From contig CBDHFH010000001.1 in assembly GCA_965262455.1 (NCBI GenBank), forward strand, positions 1 to 30,465: a DNA stretch of 30,465 nucleotides, in the 5' to 3' direction. Position 1 is the stretch's first letter, and each line of letters begins with the position of its first letter. This document shows, one piece after another, positions 29,328-30,465 of the stretch. A program made the position numbers and the translations under genes. The stretch is from UBA1858 sp965262455. GTDB lineage: Bacteria; Pseudomonadota; Gammaproteobacteria; UBA4575. Below the pieces are notes generated by a model that was not told the origin of the DNA, made no database searches, and worked only from the letters and a program-made list of their open reading frames with translations.

Positions 29328-30465
29328 CTAGCTTGCTTTGTCTAATGCTTGCTTTAAGTCAGCCATAATATCATCTATATGTTCTATACCGATCGACAAT
29401 CTGACTAAATCCTCACTAACGCCTGCTTTTTCTAATTCATCTGTGGAGAGCTGTCTGTGTGTGGTTGAGGCAGGGTGACAGGCCAGTGATTTTGCATCAC
29501 CAATATTAACTAACCTGACAATCAAGTTGAGTGCATCGATAAATTTAGCGCCGGCCTGAGCATCGCCTTTAATGCCGAAACTTAATATCGCAGAAGCTCG
29601 ACCACCCATGTATTTGTCAGCCAGTGGCTTATCAATATGATTATCCAGTCCCGCATAACGAACCCAGCTGACTTGCTCGTGGTCTTGGAGATACTCCGCG
29701 ACTGACAGTGCATTTTCACAATGCCTATCCATGCGCACAGCCAAAGTTTCAATCCCTTGCAGAATCTGAAAACTATTGAACGGTGAAATGGCAGCGCCCA
29801 TATTACGTAATGGCACAACACGCACACGTCCAATAAAAGCCGCTTCGCCCATCGCGTCTGTGTAGACCACACCATGATATGAAGCATCCGGTTGCGTTAA
29901 CAGCGGGAAACGTTTGGCGTGTCGTGCCCATGGGAATTTACCCGAGTCGACAACAATTCCTCCAATTGATGTGCCGTGTCCACCCATATATTTAGTTAAT
30001 GCGTGCACCACAATATCAGCACCATGATCAAAGGGTCTGCATAAATAGGGTGAAGGAACAGTATTATCAACAATCAACGGCACGCCATGTTGATGGGCCA
30101 TGTCAGCCACTGCCTGAATATCGAGAACATTGCCTGCGGGATTACCAATAGTTTCAGCAAATATGGCTTTAGTATTGTCATCAATCAATGTCGCCATGCC
30201 GTCGATGTCATGCTGGTCAACGAAACGAACTTCAATACCCAAGCGCGGCAAGGTATGGGCAAATAAATTATATGTGCCGCCATATAGAGTTGATGTGGAG
30301 ACTATATTATCTCCCTGCTGTGCGATGGCTAAAATTGCATAGGTGATAGCAGACATTCCCGAGGCCAGTGCCAAGGCGCCAACACCGCCCTCCATCGCAG
30401 TAATGCGTTGTTCCAACACTGAAGAGGTAGGGTTCATAATACGTGTATAAATGTTCCCTTCTACT
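29328..30465 (-). CDS. O-acetylhomoserine aminocarboxypropyltransferase (sulfhydrylase), partial
   Basis: PLP enzyme that makes homocysteine (or methionine) from O-acetylhomoserine and sulfide. The frame is open to the right edge: codons before the Met at 30437 read EGNIYTRIMNPTSS, the normal core of the family, so the true start lies outside the window and about 45-55 N-terminal residues are missing. Visible are the core MEGGVGALALASGMSA, the cofactor region GNPAGNVLDI and VDNTVPSPYL, the PLP Lys in HALTKYMGGHG (residue 149 counted from that Met), and the C-terminal ASTTHRQLSTDELEKAGVS with EHIDDIM. The length and the residues after the lysine fit OAH sulfhydrylase (MetY type) over cystathionine synthase. 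The YheT-like gene follows closely. Confidence 0.92.
   Translation of the reverse strand, partial: VEGNIYTRIMNPTSSVLEQRITAMEGGVGALALASGMSAITYAILAIAQQGDNIVSTSTLYGGTYNLFAHTLPRLGIEVRFVDQHDIDGMATLIDDNTKAIFAETIGNPAGNVLDIQAVADMAHQHGVPLIVDNTVPSPYLCRPFDHGADIVVHALTKYMGGHGTSIGGIVVDSGKFPWARHAKRFPLLTQPDASYHGVVYTDAMGEAAFIGRVRVVPLRNMGAAISPFNSFQILQGIETLAVRMDRHCENALSVAEYLQDHEQVSWVRYAGLDNHIDKPLADKYMGGRASAILSFGIKGDAQAGAKFIDALNLIVRLVNIGDAKSLACHPASTTHRQLSTDELEKAGVSEDLVRLSIGIEHIDDIMADLKQALDKAS

Noticed and set aside
1..30465. tRNA, rRNA, CRISPR, prophage, IS or toxin-antitoxin elements
   Set aside because: No cloverleaf with conserved arms, no regularly spaced repeats, and no transposase, integrase or phage proteins were seen; a covariance-model search would be needed to exclude small RNAs.

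Overview
The window (30,465 bases, AT-leaning) reads as chromosome of a Gram-negative gammaproteobacterium. The markers are GreB, TcdA, PdxH, an Slt70-type lytic transglycosylase, oligopeptidase B, DUF2835, DUF4124 and a VPLPA-type C-terminal sorting signal. Genus cannot be fixed from this alone. I saw no rRNA, tRNA, CRISPR array, integrase, transposase or phage gene. Genes are tightly packed: no gene-free stretch exceeds 300 bases, and the largest gaps are about 200-230 bases (near 558-778, 4120-4331, 16692-16922 and 25847-26047).

Layout. 1-557: two YbjQ-family genes, the first cut by the left edge. 779-1263: a small unknown gene and a stand-alone DUF2470 gene, closed by a terminator. 1461-2600: canonical cyclopropane fatty acid synthase behind a sigma-S-like -10 element. 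2643-5111 (minus): tcdA, a NYN-domain protein and a potassium channel. 5182-7134 (plus): TatD-family hydrolase, an unrecognised HExxH protein and msrA.

7148-13294 (minus) is the centrepiece, a tight seven-gene operon. In transcription order it encodes a chalcone-isomerase-like secreted protein, a DUF3833 lipoprotein fused to a SnoaL-like domain, an SDR, an FAD oxidoreductase, DUF1365, a second Cfa-like methyltransferase with an altered active site, and the membrane protein DUF2878. This resembles membrane fatty-acid modification sets known from Vibrio and Shewanella, where they often accompany RpoE/ChrR singlet-oxygen control. No RpoE/ChrR is visible here. Instead an OmpR-type response regulator, a histidine kinase with almost no periplasmic part and a DCC-family thiol protein (13444-15509, plus) are transcribed divergently. 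A perfect 13-base palindrome lies in the shared control region.

15547-23107 holds housekeeping and small unknown genes: DUF2835, pdxH, oligopeptidase B, a TrmB-like methyltransferase, a greB operon, and a tandem methyltransferase-fold protein without an obvious SAM motif. 23270-26911 (plus): Slt70-type transglycosylase, DUF924 and a VPLPA-CTERM VWA protein. 26985-28197 (minus): a small secreted protein, a peroxiredoxin-fold protein with no cysteine at all, and a glutaredoxin, with a strong hairpin across the first gene's stop codon. 28330-30465 (minus): a YheT-like hydrolase and O-acetylhomoserine sulfhydrylase, cut by the right edge.

The best candidates for something under-described are three. 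They are the fatty-acid operon paired with its two-component system (including the fused DUF3833-SnoaL gene), the cysteine-free peroxiredoxin/glutaredoxin/secreted-protein set, and the long interrupted inverted repeat at 20088-20151.
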